From assembly GCA_035627955.1 (NCBI GenBank), contig DASPKU010000022.1, positions 1 through 64,000 on the forward strand: a DNA stretch of 64,000 nucleotides, written 5' to 3'. Of this stretch, positions 1 to 7,097 are shown piece after piece. The notes beneath the pieces are model-generated. The model saw nothing but the letters and a program-made list of their open reading frames with translations, was not told the origin of the DNA and did no database searches. A program made the position numbers and the translations under genes. Positions within the stretch are counted from its first letter, which is position 1. The number at the start of each line of letters is the position of its first letter. The DNA is from Phycisphaerales bacterium. Lineage in GTDB: Bacteria; Planctomycetota; Phycisphaerae; Phycisphaerales; UBA1924.

Positions 1-1073
1 GCCCCCGTGCGACGCTCGCCCTCGCGCGCGGAGTCCCCGCCGGCGGCGGGCGCCGCGCTCCCACCCCCCACCTCCGACCTCCCACCGCGCGCCATGGCGC
101 GCTCCGCCCGCAGCGCCGCGGCCATCCTCCGGATGTGCTCCGGCGTCGTCCCGCAGCAGCCGCCCACCAGCCGCACGCCGTCCTGCTCGATGAACCGCTG
201 CATCGCCTCGACAAACGGCCCCGGCTGCAATGGGTACTCGGTGCGGCCTTCGTGCAGGATGGGCAGCCCGGCGTTGGGCAGGCACGAGACGTATCTCGGG
301 AGCGAAGCGCCGCCGCGGAGCGGCTGGCCACCCTGGCCCCAGTTCTTGCCCAGCCACCCCACGTGCTCGCTCATCTCCACCGGCCCCGTCGCGCAGTTCA
401 GGCCCAGCGACAGGATCGGGTACCCCGCCAGCGCGGTCGCCGCCGCGGCGATCTCCGTGCCCAGCAGCATCGTCCCCGTCGTCTCGATCGTGACGCTCAC
501 CATGACGGGAACATCGAGCGGCGTCTTCCCGCGCTCCTCGATGGCCGCGAGGGCGCCGTTGATCGCGCACTTGGTCTGGAGCAGGTCCTGGCACGTCTCG
601 ATGATGAGCGCGTCGACGCCGCCCGCGAGAAGCCCGCGGGCCTGCTCGCGGTAGCTCTCGAACATCTTGTCCCAGTCGATCTGGTTGAGCGTGATGAGCT
701 TGGTGCCCGGTCCCATCGAGCCCACCGCAAACCGCGGCTTGTCCTTCGTCGAGTGCTTGTCGCACGCCGCCCGCGCCACCTCCGCCGCGGCCTGGTTCAG
801 CTCGAAGCAGCGGTCCTGCAAGTCAAACTCCGCGAGCACATGTCGCGCCCCGCCGAAACTGTCGGTCTCAACCGCGTCCGCCCCGACCGCCAGGAACGAC
901 TCGTGGATGGCGCCGACGACGTCGGGACGGGTCTTGGCCAGCAGGTCGACGCAGTTCTCGCACCCGCAGTAGTCACGCTGAAGGTCGAGCTCAACCTTGT
1001 GCAGGCTGGTCCCCATGGCCCCGTCGAACACCAGAACGCGCCGGGAGAGAGCATCGATGAAGGGGCTGGGCAT
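1..1073 (-). CDS. metH: Homocysteine S-methyltransferase domain of methionine synthase (3' end outside window)
   Basis: Transfers a methyl group to homocysteine in methionine synthesis. The ATG at 1073 is followed by DGAMGTSL, then ETDSFGG, GLNCATGP and GGCCGTTPEHI. The Cys of GLNC and the two Cys of GGCC are the zinc ligands of this family. The reading frame is still open at the window edge after about 357 codons, so it is either full-length MetH (pterin, cobalamin and SAM domains beyond the edge) or a stand-alone domain; the low-complexity sequence after GGCC does not decide this. A stretch of about a dozen residues around GGQPLRGGA interrupts the usual path from the GLNC helix to the YVSCLPNAGLP strand and is encoded by a dispersed DNA repeat. 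A palindrome lies 28 bp upstream of the start. Confidence 0.88.
   Translation of the reverse strand, partial: MPSPFIDALSRRVLVFDGAMGTSLHKVELDLQRDYCGCENCVDLLAKTRPDVVGAIHESFLAVGADAVETDSFGGARHVLAEFDLQDRCFELNQAAAEVARAACDKHSTKDKPRFAVGSMGPGTKLITLNQIDWDKMFESYREQARGLLAGGVDALIIETCQDLLQTKCAINGALAAIEERGKTPLDVPVMVSVTIETTGTMLLGTEIAAAATALAGYPILSLGLNCATGPVEMSEHVGWLGKNWGQGGQPLRGGASLPRYVSCLPNAGLPILHEGRTEYPLQPGPFVEAMQRFIEQDGVRLVGGCCGTTPEHIRRMAAALRAERAMARGGRSEVGGGSAAPAAGGDSAREGERRTG
309..333. repeat. REP-like repeat A, copy inside the metH reading frame
   Basis: These 25 bp (GCCGCCGCGGAGCGGC followed by TGGCCACCC) are identical to positions 4968-4992, the right arm of an intergenic inverted doublet. Read on the minus strand they encode residues of the GGQPLRGG insertion in the methionine synthase domain. 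An exact intergenic and coding match suggests insertion of a mobile palindrome into the gene. Confidence 0.75.
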
Positions 1074-1101
1074 GCGGGTTCTCGGGCCTCTGGAAGTGCT
1101 C

Positions 1102-1119
1102 CATCCGTTTATCCGGATG
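1102..1119. promoter_or_regulatory. Palindrome upstream of metH, operator candidate
   Basis: CATCCG-tttatc-CGGATG has perfect 6-bp arms and a 6-bp spacer, 28 bp before the metH start codon. ArsR-type regulators of the SAM/SAH cycle are known to control metH through short inverted repeats in other bacteria. A 5' UTR hairpin is the alternative. The binding protein is not identifiable from this window. Confidence 0.45.
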
Positions 1120-1200
1120 AATGGATGAATGCAAGCATACCGCGTGATTCGACCGCTGTCGAGGGATGACCAGTCGCGCCAGTTGCCCGGGAAAGGGGAA

Positions 1201-1286
1201 TGGCCCCGGTGGGACTCGAACCCACACACCCCTTGCGGGATAGCGGATTTTAAGTCCGCTGCGTCTACCAGTTCCGCCACGGGGCC
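1201..1286 (-). tRNA. tRNA-Leu (anticodon UAA)
   Basis: Read on the minus strand, the acceptor stem GGCCCCG pairs with CGGGGCC and is followed by discriminator A. The anticodon stem-loop GCGGA-CTTAAAA-TCCGC gives anticodon UAA. There is a long class II variable arm (CCCGCAAGGGG) and a TTCGAGT T-loop. CCA is not encoded. It lies between prpB and metH, on the same strand. Confidence 0.96.
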
Positions 1287-1312
1287 GCGGCGTGAAGGGT
1301 AACCGGATCGCG

Positions 1313-2227
1313 TTAGCCCTGGCGGTGCGTGGAACTGGGGAACTCCCACGGCGTGCCGGGCTTGTACTGCGTGAGGGCGTACAGCTCCTGGCGGGTCTGC
1401 ATCTGGTCGATGAAGCCGGACACGCTGCCGTCCCGCTTGAGCTGCTCTAGGGCGCGGGTGACCGCGCCCATCGCGACGCGCAGCAGCGACACGGGGTAGA
1501 TCACGCAGGTGTAGCCCATCGCCGCGAACCGCTCCTGCGGGATGATCGGCGTCTTGCCGAACTCGGTCATGTTGGCCAGCAGGTAGGGGCCGCCGCGCGG
1601 GGCGGGGCCGTCGAGCCGCTGCATGGCTTTGGCGAAGAGCGCGAACTCCTCCTCGTTGGCGAGGCCCTCGGGGAAGATCATGTCGGCCCCGGCGAGGGTG
1701 TAGGCCGCGGCCCGGTTCACCGCCGCCTCAAACCCATCCACGCCACGGGCATCGGTACGGGCGCAGACCACGAAGTGCGGGTCGCACGCGGTGCGGGCCT
1801 TGGCCGCCCACTGCACCTTCTCGATCATGTGGTCGGTCGGCACGAGCTCCTTGCCGTCAAGGTGGCCGCAACGCTTGGGGAACTTCTGATCCTCTAGGTG
1901 CAGCCCCGCGGCCCCCGCCCGGGAGTACTCGATCACGGTCCGGCGGACCATCTCGGCCTCGCCGAAGCCCGTGTCCGCGTCAGCGAGGACTGGCAGCCCG
2001 GAGGCGTCCGCGGCCTCGCGGATGCACCGGCAGAAGTGCTCCAGGCCGAGCAGCCCCACGTCGGGAACGCCCGCTGAGACGCTAGTGGCCGCGCCCGAGA
2101 TGTAGCACGCCTGGAACCCCGCCTGCGCGATGGCGCGGGCGCAAAGCCCGTTGAACGCGCCGGGCGTGCCCACGCAGCCCTGGTTCATGAGGTCGCGAAA
2201 ACGCTGGCCGGGGGTCCTGGTGGTCAT
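1313..2227 (-). CDS. prpB: Methylisocitrate lyase (PrpB, isocitrate lyase/PEP mutase family)
   Basis: Cleaves 2-methylisocitrate to pyruvate and succinate in the methylcitrate route of propionate breakdown. The 304-residue protein has the family N-terminus (FRDLMNQG...PGAFNGLCARAIAQAGF), the DADTGFG metal-binding segment and the active-site motif KRCGH. The ATG begins 3 bp after the gcvT stop and has no clear Shine-Dalgarno site, so translation is probably coupled to gcvT. No prpC or prpD is present nearby. Related lyases such as oxaloacetate decarboxylase or PEP mutase share the fold, but KRCGH fits the lyases. Confidence 0.9.
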   Translation of the reverse strand: MTTRTPGQRFRDLMNQGCVGTPGAFNGLCARAIAQAGFQACYISGAATSVSAGVPDVGLLGLEHFCRCIREAADASGLPVLADADTGFGEAEMVRRTVIEYSRAGAAGLHLEDQKFPKRCGHLDGKELVPTDHMIEKVQWAAKARTACDPHFVVCARTDARGVDGFEAAVNRAAAYTLAGADMIFPEGLANEEEFALFAKAMQRLDGPAPRGGPYLLANMTEFGKTPIIPQERFAAMGYTCVIYPVSLLRVAMGAVTRALEQLKRDGSVSGFIDQMQTRQELYALTQYKPGTPWEFPSSTHRQG

Positions 2228-2230
2228 CGG

Positions 2231-3355
2231 TCAGACTTTCTTCGCCGCCTTGTAGAACGGCATCGTGGTCACCGCCGCCTCGAGCACGCCCTTGCCCGTG
2301 TCGATCTCAACCTTTGTCCCCACGGCGTGCAGGTCCTTGTCGAGGAAGCCCATGGCGATGCACTTGCCCAGGGTGGGGCTGGGGCAGCCGCTGGTGACGA
2401 CGCCCACCGTCTTGCCCCCCTGCTTGATCTCCATGCCCTGACGGGCCGAGCGCTTGCCCTCGATGAAGAACCCGGCGAGCTTGCGGGCGGGGCCCCCTTC
2501 GGCCTGCGTGCGCTTGAGGGCCTCCATGCCGATGAACTTCTCGCCGCGCTCGTCCTGGTCCTTGTCCATCGCGATCGCGAAGTCCACGCCGCAGGAGAGG
2601 GCGTTGAACTCCTCGTTGAGCTCGTGCCCATAGAGCGGCATGCCCGCCTCCACGCGGAGGGTGTCGCGGGCGCCCAGGCCCGCGGGGCGGATCACCGCGC
2701 CCGGCTTCTTCATGTCGATGTCGGCCAGCAGCAGCTTCATCGCCATGCCCACGGCCATGTTCGGCAGGATCACCTCGACGCCGTCCTCACCCGTATAGCC
2801 CGTGCGGCTCACGATCAACTTCGCGATCATCAGGTTCTTCACCGCGAAGCGGTACTTCTTCAGCGTCGGCACCTCCGAGCTCACCTTCGCGACCAGGTCC
2901 ATCACTTTGGGGCCCTGGAGGGCCACCATCGCGGTGGACATCGTCTGGTCGTCGATCTTGAAGTTGAGGTCGCCCTTGTTCTCGCTGAAGTGGGCGAGCA
3001 GCTTCTCGCGGTTGCTGGCGTTGACCACCACGAGGAACTCATCATCATCCAGGCGGTAGACGATCACATCGTCCTTCACCCCACCCTGCTCGTTGCACAC
3101 CAGCGAGTAGCGGCACTGGCCGGGCACCATGTCCGTGATCTTGCGGGTGCAGATGCGCTCCAGGAACCGGCGGGCGTGACGCCCGGCGACCTTGACCCGC
3201 CCCATGTGCGAGACGTCGAAGAATCCCCCGGAGGTGCGGACCTGGTGGTGCTCCTCGGTCAGGCCGAAGTAGGTGAGGGGCATCTCCCAACCGGCGAAGG
3301 GGACCATCTTGGCGCCCTGGTCGAGGTGGAACTGGTAGAGCGGCGTCTTGTGCAC
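2231..3355 (-). CDS. gcvT: Aminomethyltransferase, glycine cleavage T-protein
   Basis: Transfers the methylene group of aminomethyl-lipoyl H-protein to tetrahydrofolate. Visible family features are KTPLYQFHLDQGAKMVPFAG at the N-terminus, a DVSHMG motif, GYTGEDG and, near the C-terminus, TSGCPSPTLGKCIAMGF. I place the start at GTG 3355 because GGAGGA lies 7 bp upstream and the family N-terminus begins there (374 residues); the longer upstream reading frame adds unrelated sequence. It is first in a tight pair with prpB. The other glycine-cleavage genes are not in the window. Confidence 0.93.
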   Translation of the reverse strand: MHKTPLYQFHLDQGAKMVPFAGWEMPLTYFGLTEEHHQVRTSGGFFDVSHMGRVKVAGRHARRFLERICTRKITDMVPGQCRYSLVCNEQGGVKDDVIVYRLDDDEFLVVVNASNREKLLAHFSENKGDLNFKIDDQTMSTAMVALQGPKVMDLVAKVSSEVPTLKKYRFAVKNLMIAKLIVSRTGYTGEDGVEVILPNMAVGMAMKLLLADIDMKKPGAVIRPAGLGARDTLRVEAGMPLYGHELNEEFNALSCGVDFAIAMDKDQDERGEKFIGMEALKRTQAEGGPARKLAGFFIEGKRSARQGMEIKQGGKTVGVVTSGCPSPTLGKCIAMGFLDKDLHAVGTKVEIDTGKGVLEAAVTTMPFYKAAKKV

Positions 3356-3390
3356 AGAGGTCCTCCGAAGCCCGCAGGACCCACGGCTCA

Positions 3391-3422
3391 TCAGCGAGCC
3401 GGCGCGCAAGCGAGGGTCTTCC
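3391..3422. repeat. Dispersed repeat, copy 1
   Basis: The segment from TCAGCGAGCC to AGCGAGGGTCTTCC, in the gcvT-panC gap, matches 45948-45980 at about 28 of 33 positions. The rest of this roughly 120-bp gap shows nothing else. Confidence 0.5.
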
Positions 3423-3472
3423 CGGGCGGGAGGAGGGTAGGAGCGGAGCGGTTGGCTTTCCGGCTGAGGGCT

Positions 3473-4348
3473 CTAGCGCCGCGCCGTCCAGGGCGCGTTG
3501 TCGATCAGCCGCACCGACCCGATCCGCGCGGCGATCAGCGCCCGCCACTGCGTCTCCGGCGTCACGTCCGCCGGGCGGGTCAGCGTGGTCGCTTCACGCA
3601 CCACGGCGTACTCAGGCTTGATGCCGAACTCCGTCAGCACCAGCCGCATGACCTCCTCAGCGGCCTCGGGGTTCGCAGCCCCGAGCGACTGCCGCAGCGC
3701 CCGCGAGATCGCCAGCGCCTGCTCGCGGTCTTCGGGCGAGAGGAACCGGTTGCGGCTGCTCATTGCCAGCCCATCAGGCTCGCGAATAGTGGGGGCCCCG
3801 AGCACCTCCACCGGCAGCCGCAGCTCCTTCGCCATCCCCTTGATGACCTGCAGCTGCTGCCAGTCCTTGTCGCCGAACATCGCGGCCGTGGGCTTCACAA
3901 TCTCGAACAATCGCTTGACCACCTGGCACACGCCCGCGAAGTGGCCGGGCCGGTGCGCATCCTCCAGCCCGGGCTGCGTTGCCACGGCCGGCAGCTTGGG
4001 GACCTCCACCTTCTCGTCCGGCGGGTAGATGTCATCCTCCCGCGGGGCGAACACGCACGCCGCCCCCGCCTGATCGCAAACCTTCAGGTCTTCATCCAGG
4101 TCGCGCGGGTAGCGCTCGTAGTCTGAACGTTCGTTGAACTGGGTGGGGTTCACGAAGATGCTGACAACGCACCCGCCGGGCATCTCCCGGTTCTTTGCCA
4201 GGGCGGACCCGGCTCGGATGAGGGCCGCGTGCCCCTCGTGCAGGGCTCCCATCGTGGGGACGAAGACGCAGGGCTCGTTATGAACGCGGGCAAGGTCGGC
4301 TTTATTGAGGGCTACACGCACGGCCAAAGAGTCGCCGCGCTTTTGCAC
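3473..4348 (-). CDS. panC: Pantothenate synthetase
   Basis: Condenses pantoate and beta-alanine with ATP in coenzyme A synthesis; cytosolic. The HIGH-type nucleotide-binding motif is in PTMGALHEGHAALI (residues about 31-44). VSIFVNPTQF, YPRDLDEDL, FGDKDWQQLQVIKGM and the KMSKS-like MSSRNRFLS are all present. The 291 residues are normal for the family. The start used is GTG 4348; GTG 4321 is a plausible alternative because the conserved region starts shortly after it. It is transcribed away from the PilZ-like gene. Confidence 0.95.
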   Translation of the reverse strand: MQKRGDSLAVRVALNKADLARVHNEPCVFVPTMGALHEGHAALIRAGSALAKNREMPGGCVVSIFVNPTQFNERSDYERYPRDLDEDLKVCDQAGAACVFAPREDDIYPPDEKVEVPKLPAVATQPGLEDAHRPGHFAGVCQVVKRLFEIVKPTAAMFGDKDWQQLQVIKGMAKELRLPVEVLGAPTIREPDGLAMSSRNRFLSPEDREQALAISRALRQSLGAANPEAAEEVMRLVLTEFGIKPEYAVVREATTLTRPADVTPETQWRALIAARIGSVRLIDNAPWTARR

Positions 4349-4404
4349 CCCGTCAAGCCCGGGTCATATTGATGCTGGGTGAGACGGCGCACATCGGGAG
4401 CACG

Positions 4405-4454
4405 GGTTATCGGATAACCGAACGCCGGTTGCGCCGCGCCGCCATCAACCGGCG
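4405..4454. promoter_or_regulatory. Two palindromes in the panC / PilZ-like divergent promoter region
   Basis: GGTTATC-g-GATAACC occupies 4405-4419 as a perfect 15-bp palindrome. CGCCGGTTG (4423-4431) pairs with CAACCGGCG (4446-4454) across 14 bp. The first looks like a protein-binding site. The second could be a hairpin in the leader of the rightward gene, 14 bp before its start. Confidence 0.45.
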
Positions 4455-4468
4455 CTGCAGTTCGGCCG

Positions 4469-4885
4469 ATGCTCACTTGGATGTGGAACGAGGACCGCTC
4501 CAAGCAGCTGGCCCCCGGGCATGACACCGCCACGGGCTTCGAAGCCCCCGCGGCCCTGCGCCCGCGCGTTCCCGGCCACCCCTTCAAGGCCGACATCGAC
4601 CTTGCGGAACTCGACGACCGCCAGCGGCCCGGCCCCGCGTGGGCGGCCCGCGCCCAGACGCTCAGCCGCTCGCACATCGTGGTGCTGTCGCGCCGCATGA
4701 GCTACCCCAAGCGGCTGATGCTCGTGGCCGTGCACCTCATCGACGCCAAGCCCACGCCGCTCATGGGCAAGGTCATCGAGTGCGAGTACCACTCCGACGG
4801 CCTGTACCGAATCGTTCTCGAGCTGCTGCCGCTTCCCGAGGCCGATGTGCTGGCGCTGTGGTTCCCGGCGGGAAGCCTCAAGTAA
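4469..4885 (+). CDS. PilZ-like domain protein (degenerate)
   Basis: A 138-residue protein. The second half alternates strands as in the PilZ beta-barrel: SRSHIVVLSRRMSYP, then LMLVAVHL, MGKVIECEY and GLYRIVLEL. The c-di-GMP ligands of canonical PilZ (RxxxR and D/NxSxxG) are not recognisable, so binding is doubtful. The first 60 residues have no recognisable domain. The gene is divergent from panC and ends 4 bp before a palindromic doublet. The assignment rests on the fold pattern only. Confidence 0.55.
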   Translation: MLTWMWNEDRSKQLAPGHDTATGFEAPAALRPRVPGHPFKADIDLAELDDRQRPGPAWAARAQTLSRSHIVVLSRRMSYPKRLMLVAVHLIDAKPTPLMGKVIECEYHSDGLYRIVLELLPLPEADVLALWFPAGSLK

Positions 4886-4889
4886 CCAT

Positions 4890-4992
4890 GGGTTGCCCGC
4901 CGCTCCGCGGCGGGTGTTGACCGTGCGGCTCCGAAGGCGTGAGGCGACTCTGTGACGTCTCAAGTCAGCCGCCGCGGAGCGGCTGGCCACCC
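4890..4992. repeat. REPIN-like inverted doublet, family A
   Basis: The left arm (4890-4914) and right arm (4968-4992) are imperfect inverted copies built around CCGCCGCGGAGCGGC, separated by 53 bp. The element fills nearly all of the space between the convergent PilZ-like gene and pyrG and could act as a bidirectional terminator. Its right arm recurs exactly inside metH. Confidence 0.7.
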
Positions 4993-4996
4993 AGAA

Positions 4997-6964
4997 TCAA
5001 ACCGTCGTCGCCGCCTGTGCCTTCGCCTGGATCATCCAACGGTTGAGGTCCGCCGCCCACGGGTCGCGCGGGTCGATCGACGCCCCGTACTTCCGCTGGA
5101 TCGCCGCGGCCACCAAACCCATGAACATCGGCTGCGGGCGCAGCGGTCGGCTGGTCAGCTCAGGGTGGAACTGCCCGCCGATGAAGAACGGGTGCGTGAC
5201 GACAGGGCCGCCTGGCGTCTCGGGGCCGCTGCCCGGCTGCCGCAGCTCCATCATCTGCATGATCGGGCGCGTCGGGTGCTTGCCGCTGAACACCATGCCC
5301 GCGGCCTCCAGCCGCTCGATGTACTGCGGGTCCACCTCGTAGCGGTGGCGGAACCGCTCGCGCACGCTCGCCTTCCCGCCGAACAGGTACGACGCGATGG
5401 TCCCCGGCACCACCGTCATGTCCTGAGCGCCCAGCCGCATCGTGCCGCCCAGCCCCTCGATCTGCTTCTGCTCCGGGAGCTCGCTGATCACCGGGTGCGG
5501 CGCGGTAGGGTGGAACTCGGTCGATGAGGCGCCCGTCAGCCCCAGCACATTGCGGGCAAACTCGATCACCGCCACCTGGAACCCAAGGCAGATGCCCAGG
5601 TACGGCAGCCCCCGCTCACGGCAGTACTTCACGCAGGCGATCTTGCCCTCAACGCCGCGGGTGCCGAACCCGCCGGGGACGATGACGCCGTCGAGCCCCG
5701 CGAACTCGGTCTCGACGGAGGAGTCGGTCACGTCGGTGGTGTCCAGGAACTCCATCTCCACGCGCGTTCCAAGGTTGGCCGAGCAGTGCTCGATGGCCTT
5801 GTCGATGGACGCGTACGCATCGCGGAGGTTGGCGTACTTGCCGGCAACGCCGATGCGGACGCTGCGCTGCTTCTTGGCGGTCAGGCGGCGCACAAAGCCG
5901 GTCCAGCGCTCACGATGGCGGTCCTCCTGGGCGAAGTCCACCTTGTCGTGCAGATTGAGGATCGAAAGGATCTCGCGGTCGAGCCCCTCCATCCGCATCT
6001 CTTCGGGGATGGTGTAGATGCTCTCGCGGTCGTGCAGGCTGAACACGCGCCGCAGCGGCACGTTGCTGAACATCGCGATCTTCTGCGCCACCTTCTCGCC
6101 CACGGGGTGGTCCGCACGGCACGCGATGATGTGCGGCTGGATGCCCGCTTCCATCAGCCGCTTGATGCCCAGCTGCGCCGCCTTGCTCTTCTGCTCGCCC
6201 AGCGCGGGCGGTTCGATGATGTACGTCAGGGCCACGAAGCAGCACGAGCCCGGGCCCTCCTCGAACGCCAGCTCGCGCATCGCCTCGATGTAGAACCCGT
6301 TCTCGTAGTCGCCCACCGTGCCGCCGACCTCGACGAACACCACGTCGGCCGGCTTGGTGCCGTCACCTCTCACAGCGAGCTCGCGTAGCTTCCGCTTCAC
6401 CTCGCCGGTGACGTGGGGGATCATCTGCACGTCACGCCCCAGGTACGCGCCCCGCCGCTCGCGCTCCAGGATCTCGCCGAAGATCTGCCCGCTGGTGATG
6501 AAGTTCCGCTTGCTGAGGTTCTGGTCCAGCAGCCGCTCGTACGTGCCCAGGTCCATGTCGCACTCGGTGCCGTCGTCAAGGACAAACACCTCGCCGTGCC
6601 GGTAGGGGTTGAGCGTGCCCGAGTCGATGTTGAGGTAGCCCTCCATCTTGATGGGGGCGACCGCGAGGCCCTTCTCCTTCAGCATCTTGGCCAGGCTGCT
6701 CGCGAAGATGCCTTTGCCCAGCCCGGACATGACCGTGCCCAGCACGATTACGTACTTGTGCGCACCCCGCTGATAGCCCTCCGGGATCGGGCTGTAGAAC
6801 TCGCTGTCGGTCGATGTCTCGGCCAGGTCGGCCAGGCACGCGGACCGCTCCGGGTTGGCCTGAAGGTTCAGCCGCTTGGGACCCGGTGAAGAGGTGGGGG
6901 AACCGTGTTGTTGAAAGGGTTTAGGCTCGGGCTGGCCGGGGTTCTGGCTGGGCGAGGGGGGCAT
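4997..6964 (-). CDS. pyrG: CTP synthase
   Basis: Aminates UTP to CTP using glutamine. The synthetase domain starts near residue 70 (HKYVIVLGTVMSGLGKG), followed by KMEGYLNIDSGTLNPYRHGE. The glutaminase domain has GGFGTRG and the nucleophile Cys in YLGICLGFQ, and ends with GGQFHPE. At 655 residues it is longer than the usual 540-550 because of a polar, Pro/Ser-rich N-terminal extension. The nucleotide loop differs from the common GGVVSSLGKG, and the usual KxDPYLN is KMEGYLN, so it belongs to a divergent branch. No Shine-Dalgarno precedes the ATG. Confidence 0.95.
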   Translation of the reverse strand: MPPSPSQNPGQPEPKPFQQHGSPTSSPGPKRLNLQANPERSACLADLAETSTDSEFYSPIPEGYQRGAHKYVIVLGTVMSGLGKGIFASSLAKMLKEKGLAVAPIKMEGYLNIDSGTLNPYRHGEVFVLDDGTECDMDLGTYERLLDQNLSKRNFITSGQIFGEILERERRGAYLGRDVQMIPHVTGEVKRKLRELAVRGDGTKPADVVFVEVGGTVGDYENGFYIEAMRELAFEEGPGSCCFVALTYIIEPPALGEQKSKAAQLGIKRLMEAGIQPHIIACRADHPVGEKVAQKIAMFSNVPLRRVFSLHDRESIYTIPEEMRMEGLDREILSILNLHDKVDFAQEDRHRERWTGFVRRLTAKKQRSVRIGVAGKYANLRDAYASIDKAIEHCSANLGTRVEMEFLDTTDVTDSSVETEFAGLDGVIVPGGFGTRGVEGKIACVKYCRERGLPYLGICLGFQVAVIEFARNVLGLTGASSTEFHPTAPHPVISELPEQKQIEGLGGTMRLGAQDMTVVPGTIASYLFGGKASVRERFRHRYEVDPQYIERLEAAGMVFSGKHPTRPIMQMMELRQPGSGPETPGGPVVTHPFFIGGQFHPELTSRPLRPQPMFMGLVAAAIQRKYGASIDPRDPWAADLNRWMIQAKAQAATTV

Positions 6965-7097
6965 AGCACATCGTATCAGGAGGGCGCGGCAAACGCGAGC
7001 CCCAGACGGGCTTGTGTGCATATCTCGCGCCCGCAGTCGCCCCCTCCGCGGGACAGGCCGGGATGAGTGAATGGCCCGGGTGCGATAAGCTAGGCCC

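Noticed and set aside
1074-1200. SAM or SAH riboswitch before metH
   Set aside because: Only one short palindrome is present, with no larger conserved aptamer pattern that I can recognise.
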